Shown here: positions 54,208 through 62,794 of the stretch, piece by piece
Layout: each line of letters opens with the position of its first letter
How positions within the stretch are numbered: the first letter of the stretch is position 1
DNA from: JAVKFY01 sp040223615
Lineage (GTDB): Bacteria; Pseudomonadota; Alphaproteobacteria; GCA-2731375
Reading direction: 5' to 3'
NCBI GenBank assembly: GCA_040223615.1
Contig: JAVKFY010000070.1
Span: 1 to 64,000, forward strand
Length of the DNA stretch: 64,000 bases
Notes under the pieces: generated by a model
Databases searched by the model: none
What the model was told of the DNA's origin: nothing
What the model saw: only the letters and a program-made list of their open reading frames with translations
Program-made: the position numbers and the translations under genes

Positions 54208-54344
54208 AGCGCCTCGCCGCCGTCGAGCAGCAGACTCGGCACCTTGCCCAGCGGATTGGCGCTGAGCATGTCATCGAAGTCGGCGAACACCGACATCACC
54301 CGGCGCTCGAAGGGTGAGTCGTACAGGCCGACCAGCGTCGGCAT
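54204..54344 (-). pseudogene. Truncated, internally deleted glutathione S-transferase remnant
   Basis: A 46-codon reading frame one base after the folD stop. It starts like a GST (MPTLVGLYDSPFERR), then jumps to VMSVFADFDDMLSANPLGKVP and ends SLLLDGGEAL-stop. A full GST thioredoxin domain has about 15 more residues between the SPF-RR start and the FE-R region, and the gene should run on for about 150 codons after the GE-L motif. So there is an in-frame internal deletion and loss of the whole C-terminal domain. The stop TAA overlaps the htpG stop. No recombination element is visible. Confidence 0.75.
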
Positions 54345-54345
54345 G

Positions 54346-55236
54346 TCAGCCCGCCGGCTCCTCCACGCCGGCCTGGTGGCAGGCGGCGGTGATGGTGTTC
54401 TGCAGCAGGCAGGCGATGGTCATCGGGCCGACGCCGCCTGGGACCGGTGTGATCGCGCCGGCGACCTCCTTGACCGCGTCGAAATCCACGTCGCCGACCA
54501 GCCGGGTCTTGCCGTCGTCCTTGGGGATCCGGTTGATACCGACGTCGATGACGACGGCGCCGGGCTTGACCCAGTCGTCCTTGACCATCTGCTGTCGGCC
54601 GACCGCGACCACCAGCAGGTCGGCCATCCGGGCCACCGCCGGCAGGTCGCGGGTGCGGCTGTGCGCCATGGTCACGGTACAGTTCTTCGACAGCAGCAGT
54701 TGCGCCATCGGCTTGCCGAACAGCAGCGAGCGGCCGATCACCACCGCGTGCAGGCCCTCGACCGATTTACCGGCCATCGCCCGGTCGATCAGGATCAGGG
54801 TGCCGCGCGGGGTGCATGGCACCAGGCCGGGCAAGCCGGCGACCAGGCGCCCGGCGTTGACCACGTGCAGGCCGTCGACGTCCTTGTCCGGGTCGATGGC
54901 GGCGATCACCGGCGCCTCGTCCAGCCCGTCGGGCAGCGGCAGTTGCACCAGGATGCCATGGACCGCCGGGTCGGCGTTGAGCTTGGCGACGGTGTCCTCG
55001 ACCTCGGCCTGGCTGACGGTGGCGGGCAATCGGATTTCGTTCGACGCGATGCCCGCCTCGGTCGCGGCCTTGCCCTTGTTGCGGACGTAGACCTGGCTGG
55101 CCGGATCCTCGCCGACCAGCACCACGGTCAGGCCCGGAACCAGGCCGTGCCTGGCCTTCAGGTCGGCGGCCTGCCGGCCGACCAGGGCGCGCACGTCGGC
55201 GGAGATTGCCCGCCCGTCGATGATGGATGCGCTCAT
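54346..55236 (-). CDS. folD: Methylenetetrahydrofolate dehydrogenase/cyclohydrolase FolD
   Basis: A 296-residue bifunctional enzyme interconverting 5,10-methylene-THF, 5,10-methenyl-THF and 10-formyl-THF. Motifs: VGEDPASQVYVRNKGKA (catalytic Lys), GILVQLPLPDGLDE, PDKDVDGLHVVNAGRL, PCTPRGTL, VIGRSLLFGKPMAQLLL and GGVGPMTIACLLQNT. It is preceded, with overlap, by the DUF167 and YggT genes and followed by the GST remnant. Confidence 0.97.
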   Translation of the reverse strand: MSASIIDGRAISADVRALVGRQAADLKARHGLVPGLTVVLVGEDPASQVYVRNKGKAATEAGIASNEIRLPATVSQAEVEDTVAKLNADPAVHGILVQLPLPDGLDEAPVIAAIDPDKDVDGLHVVNAGRLVAGLPGLVPCTPRGTLILIDRAMAGKSVEGLHAVVIGRSLLFGKPMAQLLLSKNCTVTMAHSRTRDLPAVARMADLLVVAVGRQQMVKDDWVKPGAVVIDVGINRIPKDDGKTRLVGDVDFDAVKEVAGAITPVPGGVGPMTIACLLQNTITAACHQAGVEEPAG

Positions 55237-55577
55237 TGGCTGTCTCCCCAGGCTCGCAGGCGCGCCAGCAGGTCGGCGCCGCCGTCGATCTCGATCAGCT
55301 TGTTGCGGCTGGTGGCGCCGCCGGCCACGGCGACCGATCCGGCCGGCACGCGCCAGGTTTTCGCCAAAAGTTTCACCAGCGCGGCGTTGGCCTGGCCCTT
55401 GTCAGGTATCGCGCGGACCCGCGCGGCGAGCCGGACCTGACCGGCGACGTCGCTGACCCAGCCTTCCACCGCATCGCGCGCGGCGCCCGGCCGCAGCCGC
55501 ACCGCCACCCGCACCTTGTCCCGGGAAAGGCTGAAGAGTGTCGCCTCAGTAGCCGGAGAGCGCTGGGCCGATGTCAT
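55233..55577 (-). CDS. DUF167/YggU family protein
   Basis: A 114-residue YggU-type protein: RVAVRLRPGAARDAVEGW, ARVRAIPDKGQANAALVKLLAKT and a final VAGGATSRNKLIEIDG, the usual signature of the family. Function unknown. The chosen ATG (55577) overlaps the end of the YggT gene by 32 bases; a start slightly downstream is possible. It overlaps the folD start by four bases. The yggT-yggU pairing is widespread. Confidence 0.92.
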   Translation of the reverse strand: MTSAQRSPATEATLFSLSRDKVRVAVRLRPGAARDAVEGWVSDVAGQVRLAARVRAIPDKGQANAALVKLLAKTWRVPAGSVAVAGGATSRNKLIEIDGGADLLARLRAWGDSQ

Positions 55578-55842
55578 AGCGCAGCAGGTTCTGGATGAAG
55601 ATCAGGATGAAGATCAGGATCACCGGCGAGATGTCGATGCCGCCCAGGTTGGGCAGGATGCGCCGGATCGGGCCCAGCACCGGCTCGGTCAGCCGATGCA
55701 GCACGTCGCCGATCATGTAGACCACGCGATTGCGGGTGTTCACCACGTTGAACACCACCAGCCAGCTCAGCACCACCTGGGCGATCACGACCCAGATGTA
55801 AAGGTTGATGACCGCGTTGATCAGCCAGAAAAGGGCATACAT
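55546..55842 (-). CDS. YggT family membrane protein
   Basis: A 98-residue protein with two hydrophobic helices (ALFWLINAVINLYIWVVIAQ and DISPVILIFILIFIQNLL) flanking the conserved LTEPVLGPIRRILPNLGGID loop, diagnostic of YggT. Implicated in osmotic or membrane processes in the family; mechanism unknown. First gene of a yggT-DUF167-folD-gst remnant cluster. Confidence 0.95.
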   Translation of the reverse strand: MYALFWLINAVINLYIWVVIAQVVLSWLVVFNVVNTRNRVVYMIGDVLHRLTEPVLGPIRRILPNLGGIDISPVILIFILIFIQNLLRYDIGPALSGY

Positions 55843-55925
55843 GACCGCGCCGAATCCTCCGCGGGAATCGTGTCCGGCCCCAGATGTATAGCGCCATCAA
55901 CCACTTCGCAAGCGCTCGCGGCCGC

Positions 55926-57224
55926 TCAATCGGCGTCGAGGCGCCAGCCGCGCGGGCCCAGTTGCGGTGCCTCGGCGACGGCCAGGTCGGGTGCCGCCAG
56001 GCGCAACGCCGCCGCCACCGCCGGTGCGGCTTGAACCGTGGCGCCGGGGCGGGCGCGGGCGGCCTGGCGGCGGATGTCGGCGACGGCCGCGGCGACGGTC
56101 TCGACCGCGCCGTCGCCGGCGCAGACCGGGCAGGGTTCGCGGAAGTGGCTGGCCAGCGGCGCACGCTGGCGGGCGCGGCTGAGCTCGACCAGCCCCAGTT
56201 TCGTGGGATCCTCGACGCGCACGTCGGCGGGATCGTCGGCTAGTGCCCGGCGCAGCGCCTGCATCAGCCGGCGGCGCTGGACGGCGGTGCCGCGAATGAA
56301 ATCGATGACCACCAGGCCGCCGATGTCGCGCAGACGGAGCTGGTGCGCGATGGCCTCGGCGGCGGCCTGGTTGCAGTGGACGGGGTCGTCGTCGCCGCTG
56401 TTCACGTCGATGGCGGTCAGCGCGGTGGTGGGCTCGATGCTGATCCAGCCGCCGCCGGGCAGGTCGACGCGACTGCCCAGGGCCTGCTCGATCTGCGGAT
56501 CGATGTCGGCGAACAGCGGTTCGGGCGCGCGATGCGGGGTCACGCTGGCGCCGGCACGACGCAGGGCGGCGACAGTCGCGCCGTCGTCGCAGATCACCTC
56601 GACGAGCGGATGGTCGCGCAGTGCCGCCGCCAATGCCGTCGGTCCGCGCAGCAGCCGTGCCGGCGGCCGGGCGTCGCGGGCGGCGGCGGCGAGCTGATCC
56701 CAGCGCGTGACGAGCTCCGCCCGGTCGTGTTCCAGGTCGTCGATGCTGGCCCTGGCGACGGCCGGTCGCACCGCGAGGCCCGGCGGCCCGCGATGGTGGC
56801 GCAGCCAGGGGCGCAGCTCATCCGGCGCGTCATCGAGGCCGACGACGCCGCGCTGCAGCGGTTCCAGCTCCAGGTAGCGGCCGGTGAGGCGGACCTGGAC
56901 GTTCAGGCGCGGGCCCTTCACCGGATCGGTGCGGGCGACCTGGACCAGCAGCACCTGGCCTGGTCCTTCGATGTGCGCGCGCTTCAGGCTGCCGTCGGGC
57001 TGTCGGGCCAGGGCGTGCCGCGCGCCGACCAGGCCCGGCTCGCCCTTGCCGATGCGCACGAACCATTCGTCGTTGAAGGCGGCCTCGACGGTGCCGAGCA
57101 GGATGTCGCCCGGCGCCAGGCCGTCATGGGGCATGTCGACGTGCAACTCGGCCAGCCGCGCGCCGTCCATCAGCGCGATGCGGGTCTGGTCCGGGGCAAC
57201 GCTGACCAGCAACCGGTCGATCAT
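55926..57224 (-). CDS. rng: Ribonuclease G/E family endoribonuclease
   Basis: A 432-residue RNase G-like protein, shorter than E. coli RNase G (489). S1-type RNA-binding part at residues about 38-115 (GDILLGTVEAAFNDEWFVRIG), catalytic aspartates D273 in AIDVNSG and D308 in LVVIDF, and the zinc-link Cys pair C365/C368 in CPVCAGDG. It lacks the long RNase E C-terminal scaffold. The ATG overlaps the maf stop by four bases. Acts in rRNA maturation and mRNA decay. In related genomes yacG often follows; none is seen here. Confidence 0.92.
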   Translation of the reverse strand: MIDRLLVSVAPDQTRIALMDGARLAELHVDMPHDGLAPGDILLGTVEAAFNDEWFVRIGKGEPGLVGARHALARQPDGSLKRAHIEGPGQVLLVQVARTDPVKGPRLNVQVRLTGRYLELEPLQRGVVGLDDAPDELRPWLRHHRGPPGLAVRPAVARASIDDLEHDRAELVTRWDQLAAAARDARPPARLLRGPTALAAALRDHPLVEVICDDGATVAALRRAGASVTPHRAPEPLFADIDPQIEQALGSRVDLPGGGWISIEPTTALTAIDVNSGDDDPVHCNQAAAEAIAHQLRLRDIGGLVVIDFIRGTAVQRRRLMQALRRALADDPADVRVEDPTKLGLVELSRARQRAPLASHFREPCPVCAGDGAVETVAAAVADIRRQAARARPGATVQAAPAVAAALRLAAPDLAVAEAPQLGPRGWRLDAD

Positions 57225-57802
57225 CGCGTCACCAGCGGGTAGCCGAGGCCGCGCAGCAGGGCGGCGCTCTCGTGCAACGGTAGGCCGACGACGTTGGAGT
57301 AGCTTCCCTGCAACGCGCTGACGAAGATGGCGGCGCGGCCCTGGATGGCATAGCCGCCGGCCTTGCCGCGCCATTCCTCGCTGGCGATGTACCAGTCGAT
57401 TTCCAGGGCATCCAGGCGCTTGAAGGTGACCGCCGTGGTCACCAGCCGGTGGCGCGTGGTGCCGTCCGGCGCGCGGACCGCCAGACCGCTCAGCACGCGA
57501 TGGCGGCGCCCGGACAGCAGCTTCAGGCAGGCGCGCGCCTCGGCCTCCGCGTCCGGCTTGGGCAGGATGCGGCGGCCGCAGGCGACCACGGTGTCGGCAG
57601 CAAGCACGTAGGCGTCGGGATGCGCCGCAGCCACCGCGTCGAGCTTCGCCGCCGCCAGCCGCTTGGCCAGGGCCGGCGGCAGCTCGTTCTGGCGTGGATT
57701 CTCGTCGATGTCGGCGGGGGCGATCACGTCCGGCTCGGCCCCGACCTGGCGCAGCAGGTCGAGACGGCGCGGCGAGGCGGAGGCGAGCACTAGCGATACC
57801 AT
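57221..57802 (-). CDS. maf: Maf-family nucleoside triphosphate pyrophosphatase
   Basis: A 193-residue Maf protein that hydrolyses dTTP/UTP or modified nucleotides to monophosphates. Motifs: LVLASASPRRLDLL at the start, DENPR, AAKLDAV, LAADTVVACGRRILPKP, SGRRHRVLSGLAV and the C-terminal GGYAIQGRAAIFVSALQGSYSNVVGLPL. Part of the conserved cell-envelope/his gene cluster, coupled to the RNase G gene. Confidence 0.94.
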   Translation of the reverse strand: MVSLVLASASPRRLDLLRQVGAEPDVIAPADIDENPRQNELPPALAKRLAAAKLDAVAAAHPDAYVLAADTVVACGRRILPKPDAEAEARACLKLLSGRRHRVLSGLAVRAPDGTTRHRLVTTAVTFKRLDALEIDWYIASEEWRGKAGGYAIQGRAAIFVSALQGSYSNVVGLPLHESAALLRGLGYPLVTR

Positions 57803-57812
57803 GGCGGCGATG

Positions 57813-58250
57813 TTACACCTGCGGCGGGCCGCCGCGATCGAACCGTTCCTTGATCTTCCGGAACAGGGCGTCGCGGGTCTGGCGGTAGGCGGCCAATCGG
57901 GTCTCGCGGTTGCCCTCCACGATGGTCGGATCGAAGGTCGCCCAGTACTCGACGTCGCAGGCCATGGTGCGGGTCATCTCCACCGCGCGGTGCTGCGCCT
58001 CCGGGGTCAGCGACACGATCAGGTCGTAGCTGCTGTCCTCCAGGTCGTCGAAGCTCTTCGGCGTGTGGCTGGACAAGTCGATGCCGATCTCCTCCATCGC
58101 GGCGACCGCGAAGGGGTCGAGCTCGCCGGGCTGCACGCCGACGCTGTCGATGTAGAGCGCATGGCCATAGAGATGCTTCGCGATCGATTCTGCCATGGCC
58201 GAACGCACGGCGTTGTGGTTGCAGGCGAACAGCACCGCGCTCGACGCCAT
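57813..58250 (-). CDS. Low-molecular-weight protein-tyrosine-phosphatase-family protein
   Basis: A 145-residue LMW-PTP/ArsC-fold protein. The P-loop is C-N-H-N-A-V-R-S with catalytic C10 and R16. Other family pieces: SVGVQPGELDPFAVAAMEEIG, DLIVSLTPEAQ and YWATFDPTIVEG with the general-acid Asp. Substrate unknown; lies between UPF0262 and maf. In related genomes infA usually separates this gene from maf, but here only ten bases do. Confidence 0.92.
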   Translation of the reverse strand: MASSAVLFACNHNAVRSAMAESIAKHLYGHALYIDSVGVQPGELDPFAVAAMEEIGIDLSSHTPKSFDDLEDSSYDLIVSLTPEAQHRAVEMTRTMACDVEYWATFDPTIVEGNRETRLAAYRQTRDALFRKIKERFDRGGPPQV

Positions 58251-58255
58251 CGCGA

Positions 58256-58729
58256 CTAGCCCCGGATCTGCAGGACGCAGATCAGCGTGAACAGCCGGCG
58301 CGCGGTGTCGGTGTCGACCTCGACACGCGCCGCCAGTCGCTCGCGCAGCAGATCGGAGCCCTCGTTGTGCAGGCCGCGGCGGCCCATGTCGATGGCCTCG
58401 ATCTGCGACGGCGCGGCGCTCTTGATGGCCTGGTAGTAACTTTCGCAGATCAGAAAATAGTCGCGGATCACGCGGCGGAACGGCGACAGCGGCAGCGGCA
58501 CCTGCTCGATGGCGCCGTCCTCGGCGTTGCGGATGTCGAACATCAGCCGCGATTCGACCATCGACAGATGCAGGTTGTAGGGGCCGTCCGGGCCGTCGAC
58601 CAGGTGGAAGTGGTTTTCCTCGAGCAGGTCGAAGATGGCGACGCGGCGCTCGTGCTCGATGTCGGCGGAACGGCGGATCACCGTGCGCTCGTCGAGCGTG
58701 AGGTGGGCGATGCGGTGCGCCTCGCTCAC
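58256..58729 (-). CDS. UPF0262 family protein
   Basis: A 157-residue protein of a family restricted mainly to alphaproteobacteria. Recognised by IAHLTLDERTVIRRSADIEHER, RVAIFDLLEENHF, PLSPFRRVIRDYFLICESYY and the GRRGLHNEGSDLLRERL segment. No function is known. It follows hisD by seven bases in the conserved order hisD-UPF0262-phosphatase. Confidence 0.95.
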   Translation of the reverse strand: MSEAHRIAHLTLDERTVIRRSADIEHERRVAIFDLLEENHFHLVDGPDGPYNLHLSMVESRLMFDIRNAEDGAIEQVPLPLSPFRRVIRDYFLICESYYQAIKSAAPSQIEAIDMGRRGLHNEGSDLLRERLAARVEVDTDTARRLFTLICVLQIRG

Positions 58730-58736
58730 AAGGACG

Positions 58737-60038
58737 TCAGTCCCGGCGGTTGATCCGGCGCGCCACCGCGGCGGCGTGCGCCGGCAGGCCCTCGGCGGTG
58801 GCCAGCGTGACCGCCGCCGGGCCGATTTCCGACAGCGCGTTCGGGTCGCAGCGCACCAACGAGGTGCGCTTCATGAAGTCGAGCACCGACAGGCCCGACG
58901 CGAAACGCGCGCTGCGCGCCGTCGGCAGCACGTGGTTGGTGCCGGCGACATAGTCGCCGATCACTTCCGGCGTGTGGCGGCCGAGGAAGATGGCGCCGGC
59001 GTGATGCACTTTGCTGGCCAGCGTGTCGGGGTCGTCGACGGCGAGTTCGAGATGTTCCGGGGCCAGCTTGTCGACCAGAGGTGGCGCGTCGGCCAGCAGA
59101 TCGCCGACGACGATGATGGCGCCGTGCTGGGCCCAGCTCACCGTGGCGATGTCGGTGCGCGCCAGTTCCTGGAGCTGGCGTTCCACGGCGGCCTCGACGG
59201 CGTCGGCGAAACGTTCGTCGTCGGTGATCAGGATGGCCTGCGCGGCCTCGTCGTGTTCGGCTTGCGACAGCAGGTCGACGGCAATCAGATCGGGGTTGTT
59301 GGCGGCGTCCGCGACCACCAGGATTTCCGACGGGCCGGCGATCATGTCGATACCGACCTGGCCGAAGACCCGGCGCTTGGCGGCGGCGACATAGGCGTTG
59401 CCGGGGCCGACGATCTTGTCGACGGCGCGGATCGTCTCGGTGCCGTAGGCCAGCGCGGCGATCGCCTGGGCGCCGCCGATCCGATACACCTCGGACACGC
59501 CGGCGATGTGCGCGGCGGCCAGGATCAGCGGGTTCGGCTTGCCGTCGGGCGTCGGCGTGACCATCGCCAGCCGGCGCACGCCCGCCACCTTGGCCGGGAT
59601 CGCGTTCATCAGCACCGACGAGGGATAGGCCGCCAGGCCGCCCGGTACGTATAGGCCGACCGCGTCGATCGCGGTCCAGCGGTGCCCGAGCTCGACCCCG
59701 GCCTGGTCGATATAGTGATCGTTGGTCGGGCGCTGGCGACGGTGATAGCTCTCGATCCGTTCCGCGGCGAAGCGCAGCGCCGCGATCACCTCGGCGTCGA
59801 CCTGATCGGCGGCGGCGGCGATCTCGGCCGCCGGCACGCGCAGGCGGCGCGCGCTCAGGCCATGGCGGTCGAAGGTCTGGGTGAACTGGATGACGGCCGC
59901 GTCGCCGTCGTCGCGCACCGACTTGATGATGCCGGCGACCACGGTATCGACGTCGACGGCGGTCTCGCGCTTCTCGCTGGCCAGGCGCAGAAAGCGGGCA
60001 TCGAAACCGCCGCGGCGGTTATCAAGCCGCCTGGCCAT
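58737..60038 (-). CDS. hisD: Histidinol dehydrogenase HisD
   Basis: A 433-residue zinc enzyme that oxidises L-histidinol to histidine in two NAD-dependent steps. Key parts: GLYVPGGLAAYPSSVLMNA, VGPGNAYVAAAKR, GIDMIAGPSEILVVAD, LLSQAEHDEAAQAILIT (zinc and catalytic residues), APEHLEL and GTNHVLPTARSARF. Its start overlaps the end of hisG by 17 bases. Confidence 0.97.
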   Translation of the reverse strand: MARRLDNRRGGFDARFLRLASEKRETAVDVDTVVAGIIKSVRDDGDAAVIQFTQTFDRHGLSARRLRVPAAEIAAAADQVDAEVIAALRFAAERIESYHRRQRPTNDHYIDQAGVELGHRWTAIDAVGLYVPGGLAAYPSSVLMNAIPAKVAGVRRLAMVTPTPDGKPNPLILAAAHIAGVSEVYRIGGAQAIAALAYGTETIRAVDKIVGPGNAYVAAAKRRVFGQVGIDMIAGPSEILVVADAANNPDLIAVDLLSQAEHDEAAQAILITDDERFADAVEAAVERQLQELARTDIATVSWAQHGAIIVVGDLLADAPPLVDKLAPEHLELAVDDPDTLASKVHHAGAIFLGRHTPEVIGDYVAGTNHVLPTARSARFASGLSVLDFMKRTSLVRCDPNALSEIGPAAVTLATAEGLPAHAAAVARRINRRD

Positions 60039-60720
60039 CGAGCGCCTCCCGGAAGCGTTCGACCCAGCCGTTGATCTCCGCCGGCCGGGTCTTGGCGGCG
60101 GCGCGGTTGACGATCAGCCGGGCCGAGACCTCGAGGATGCGCTCGACCTCGACCAGGCCATTGGCCTTCAGCGTCGCGCCCGAGCTGACCAGATCGACGA
60201 TACGCCGGCACAGCCCGAGGCCGGGCGCCAGCTCCATGGCGCCGTTCAGCTTGATGCATTCGGCCTGCACGCCGCGCGCGGCGAAGTGGCGCCGGGTGAT
60301 CGAGGGGTACTTCGTGGCGACGCGGATATGGCTCCATTGCGTCGGGTCGTCGGCCTTGGACAGCGCCTCGGGCTCGGCGACCGCGAGGTGACAGCGGGCG
60401 ACGCCGAGATCGATCGGCGCGTAGATCTCCGGATAATCGAACTCCTGCAGCACGTCGTTGCCGCAGATGCCGACCTGGGCGGCGCCGAAGGCGACGAAGG
60501 TGGCGACGTCGAAGCTGCGCACACGAATGATCGAGACCTGCGGCAGGTTGGTGGCGAAGCGGAGTTGCCGGGCGTCGGGGTCGTCGAAGGCGGGCTCGGG
60601 GTGGATGCCGACGCTGGCCAGCACGGGCTGCACCTCGTCCAGGATGCGGCCCTTCGGCAGCGCCACCACCAGGCCGTCGCTCGCCGGCCGGCGCGAATCA
60701 AGTCGAGGAATCGAGGTCAT
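60022..60720 (-). CDS. hisG: ATP phosphoribosyltransferase, short form (HisG-S)
   Basis: A 232-residue catalytic subunit of the first histidine-biosynthesis step. It has the short form lacking the C-terminal regulatory domain, so a HisZ partner is needed for activity and histidine feedback; no hisZ lies in the window. Family pieces: LVVALPKGRILDEV, VGICGNDVLQEFDY, DLGVARCHLAVAEP, RVATKYPSITRRHFAARG and the PRPP loop DLVSSGATLKANGL. The ATG at 60720 was preferred to one 42 bases upstream. It overlaps DUF2948 by 23 bases. Confidence 0.95.
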   Translation of the reverse strand: MTSIPRLDSRRPASDGLVVALPKGRILDEVQPVLASVGIHPEPAFDDPDARQLRFATNLPQVSIIRVRSFDVATFVAFGAAQVGICGNDVLQEFDYPEIYAPIDLGVARCHLAVAEPEALSKADDPTQWSHIRVATKYPSITRRHFAARGVQAECIKLNGAMELAPGLGLCRRIVDLVSSGATLKANGLVEVERILEVSARLIVNRAAAKTRPAEINGWVERFREALDGQAA

Positions 60721-61147
60721 GGTCCGGTCGCCGTTCGGTGCGCCATGGGGCGCCCAGATCATTCAATTGGCAATCGACGCACTCGGCGTCGAGGTCGATC
60801 ACGCCGCCGCCACCGAATTGCAGCGAGATGGTGACGCCGTCGTCGCGCGGTGTCGCGGTCACCGCCAGCAGCGGCAGCAGGCCGCGCGTGTCGTCGCGCG
60901 CGATGCCGCGACTGCGCACGCGGTCGACGAAGTCGAAATGCAGCGCGGCACGCACCCGTTCGCCGCCGGTGCGCGCATCGCCCGACGCCTCCCAGCGAAA
61001 GCGGTGCGCCAGCACGGCGAAGCGGCGCCGGCGCGGCTCGTAGCTGATCTCGCCGACGCTGGTCAGCGCGTCCTGCAGGCAGGCGGAGACCACCTTGAGG
61101 TCGTCCTCGTCCTGCGCCAGCAGCCGGAGCGGTTGCGCCTGGGCCAT
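60698..61147 (-). CDS. DUF2948 family protein
   Basis: A 149-residue protein of the DUF2948 family: MAQAQPLRLLAQDEDDLKVV, SACLQDALTSVGEISY, PRRRRFAVLAHRFRWE and a C-terminal LQFGGGGVIDLDAECVDCQLNDLGAPW. Found almost only between murA and his genes in alphaproteobacteria; function unknown. Start ATG is twelve bases after the murA stop. Confidence 0.93.
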   Translation of the reverse strand: MAQAQPLRLLAQDEDDLKVVSACLQDALTSVGEISYEPRRRRFAVLAHRFRWEASGDARTGGERVRAALHFDFVDRVRSRGIARDDTRGLLPLLAVTATPRDDGVTISLQFGGGGVIDLDAECVDCQLNDLGAPWRTERRPDHDLDSST

Positions 61148-61158
61148 GATGCTCCCGC

Positions 61159-62460
<1,302 letters not shown>

Positions 62461-62587
62461 GTGGTCCGTTCTGCTCGACAAATCGTGCGCGGCGGATGGC
62501 GGGCCACCGCGCTTGCCCCCGGCTGCGGCCTTATTACCGCATCGCCCCCGGCAAGCAAACTCGGCAATTTGGCCAAACCAAGGCGAT

Positions 62588-62749
62588 TCAGCCGGAATTC
62601 CGCTCGCCGTCGTCCGGCTGCTCGCGCTCGTGGCGTTGCTGGCGCCGGCGGCGCAGGTTGTCGCGTAGCGCCTTGGCCAGCCGTTCCTCGCGCTCCGCGC
62701 GCTGGATCTGCTTGGGTGATTTGGTCGGCGTCGGGCGATCGGTGGTCAT
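62588..62749 (-). CDS. 53-residue basic protein upstream of murA
   Basis: A small frame starting MTTDRPTPTKSPKQIQRAER and running through ERLAKALRDNLRRRRQQRHE to PDDGERNSG. The Lys/Arg-rich helical core with the K-QIQRAEREERLAKAL pattern is shared by small proteins found next to murA in other alphaproteobacteria, as I recall them. Function unknown; nucleic-acid or ribosome binding is possible from charge alone. It precedes murA on the same strand by about 130 bases. Confidence 0.75.
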   Translation of the reverse strand: MTTDRPTPTKSPKQIQRAEREERLAKALRDNLRRRRQQRHEREQPDDGERNSG

Positions 62750-62794
62750 GCCGGCCAATCTACGCCGAGCGCGCGGGTGCCGGCCACCGGCGGT

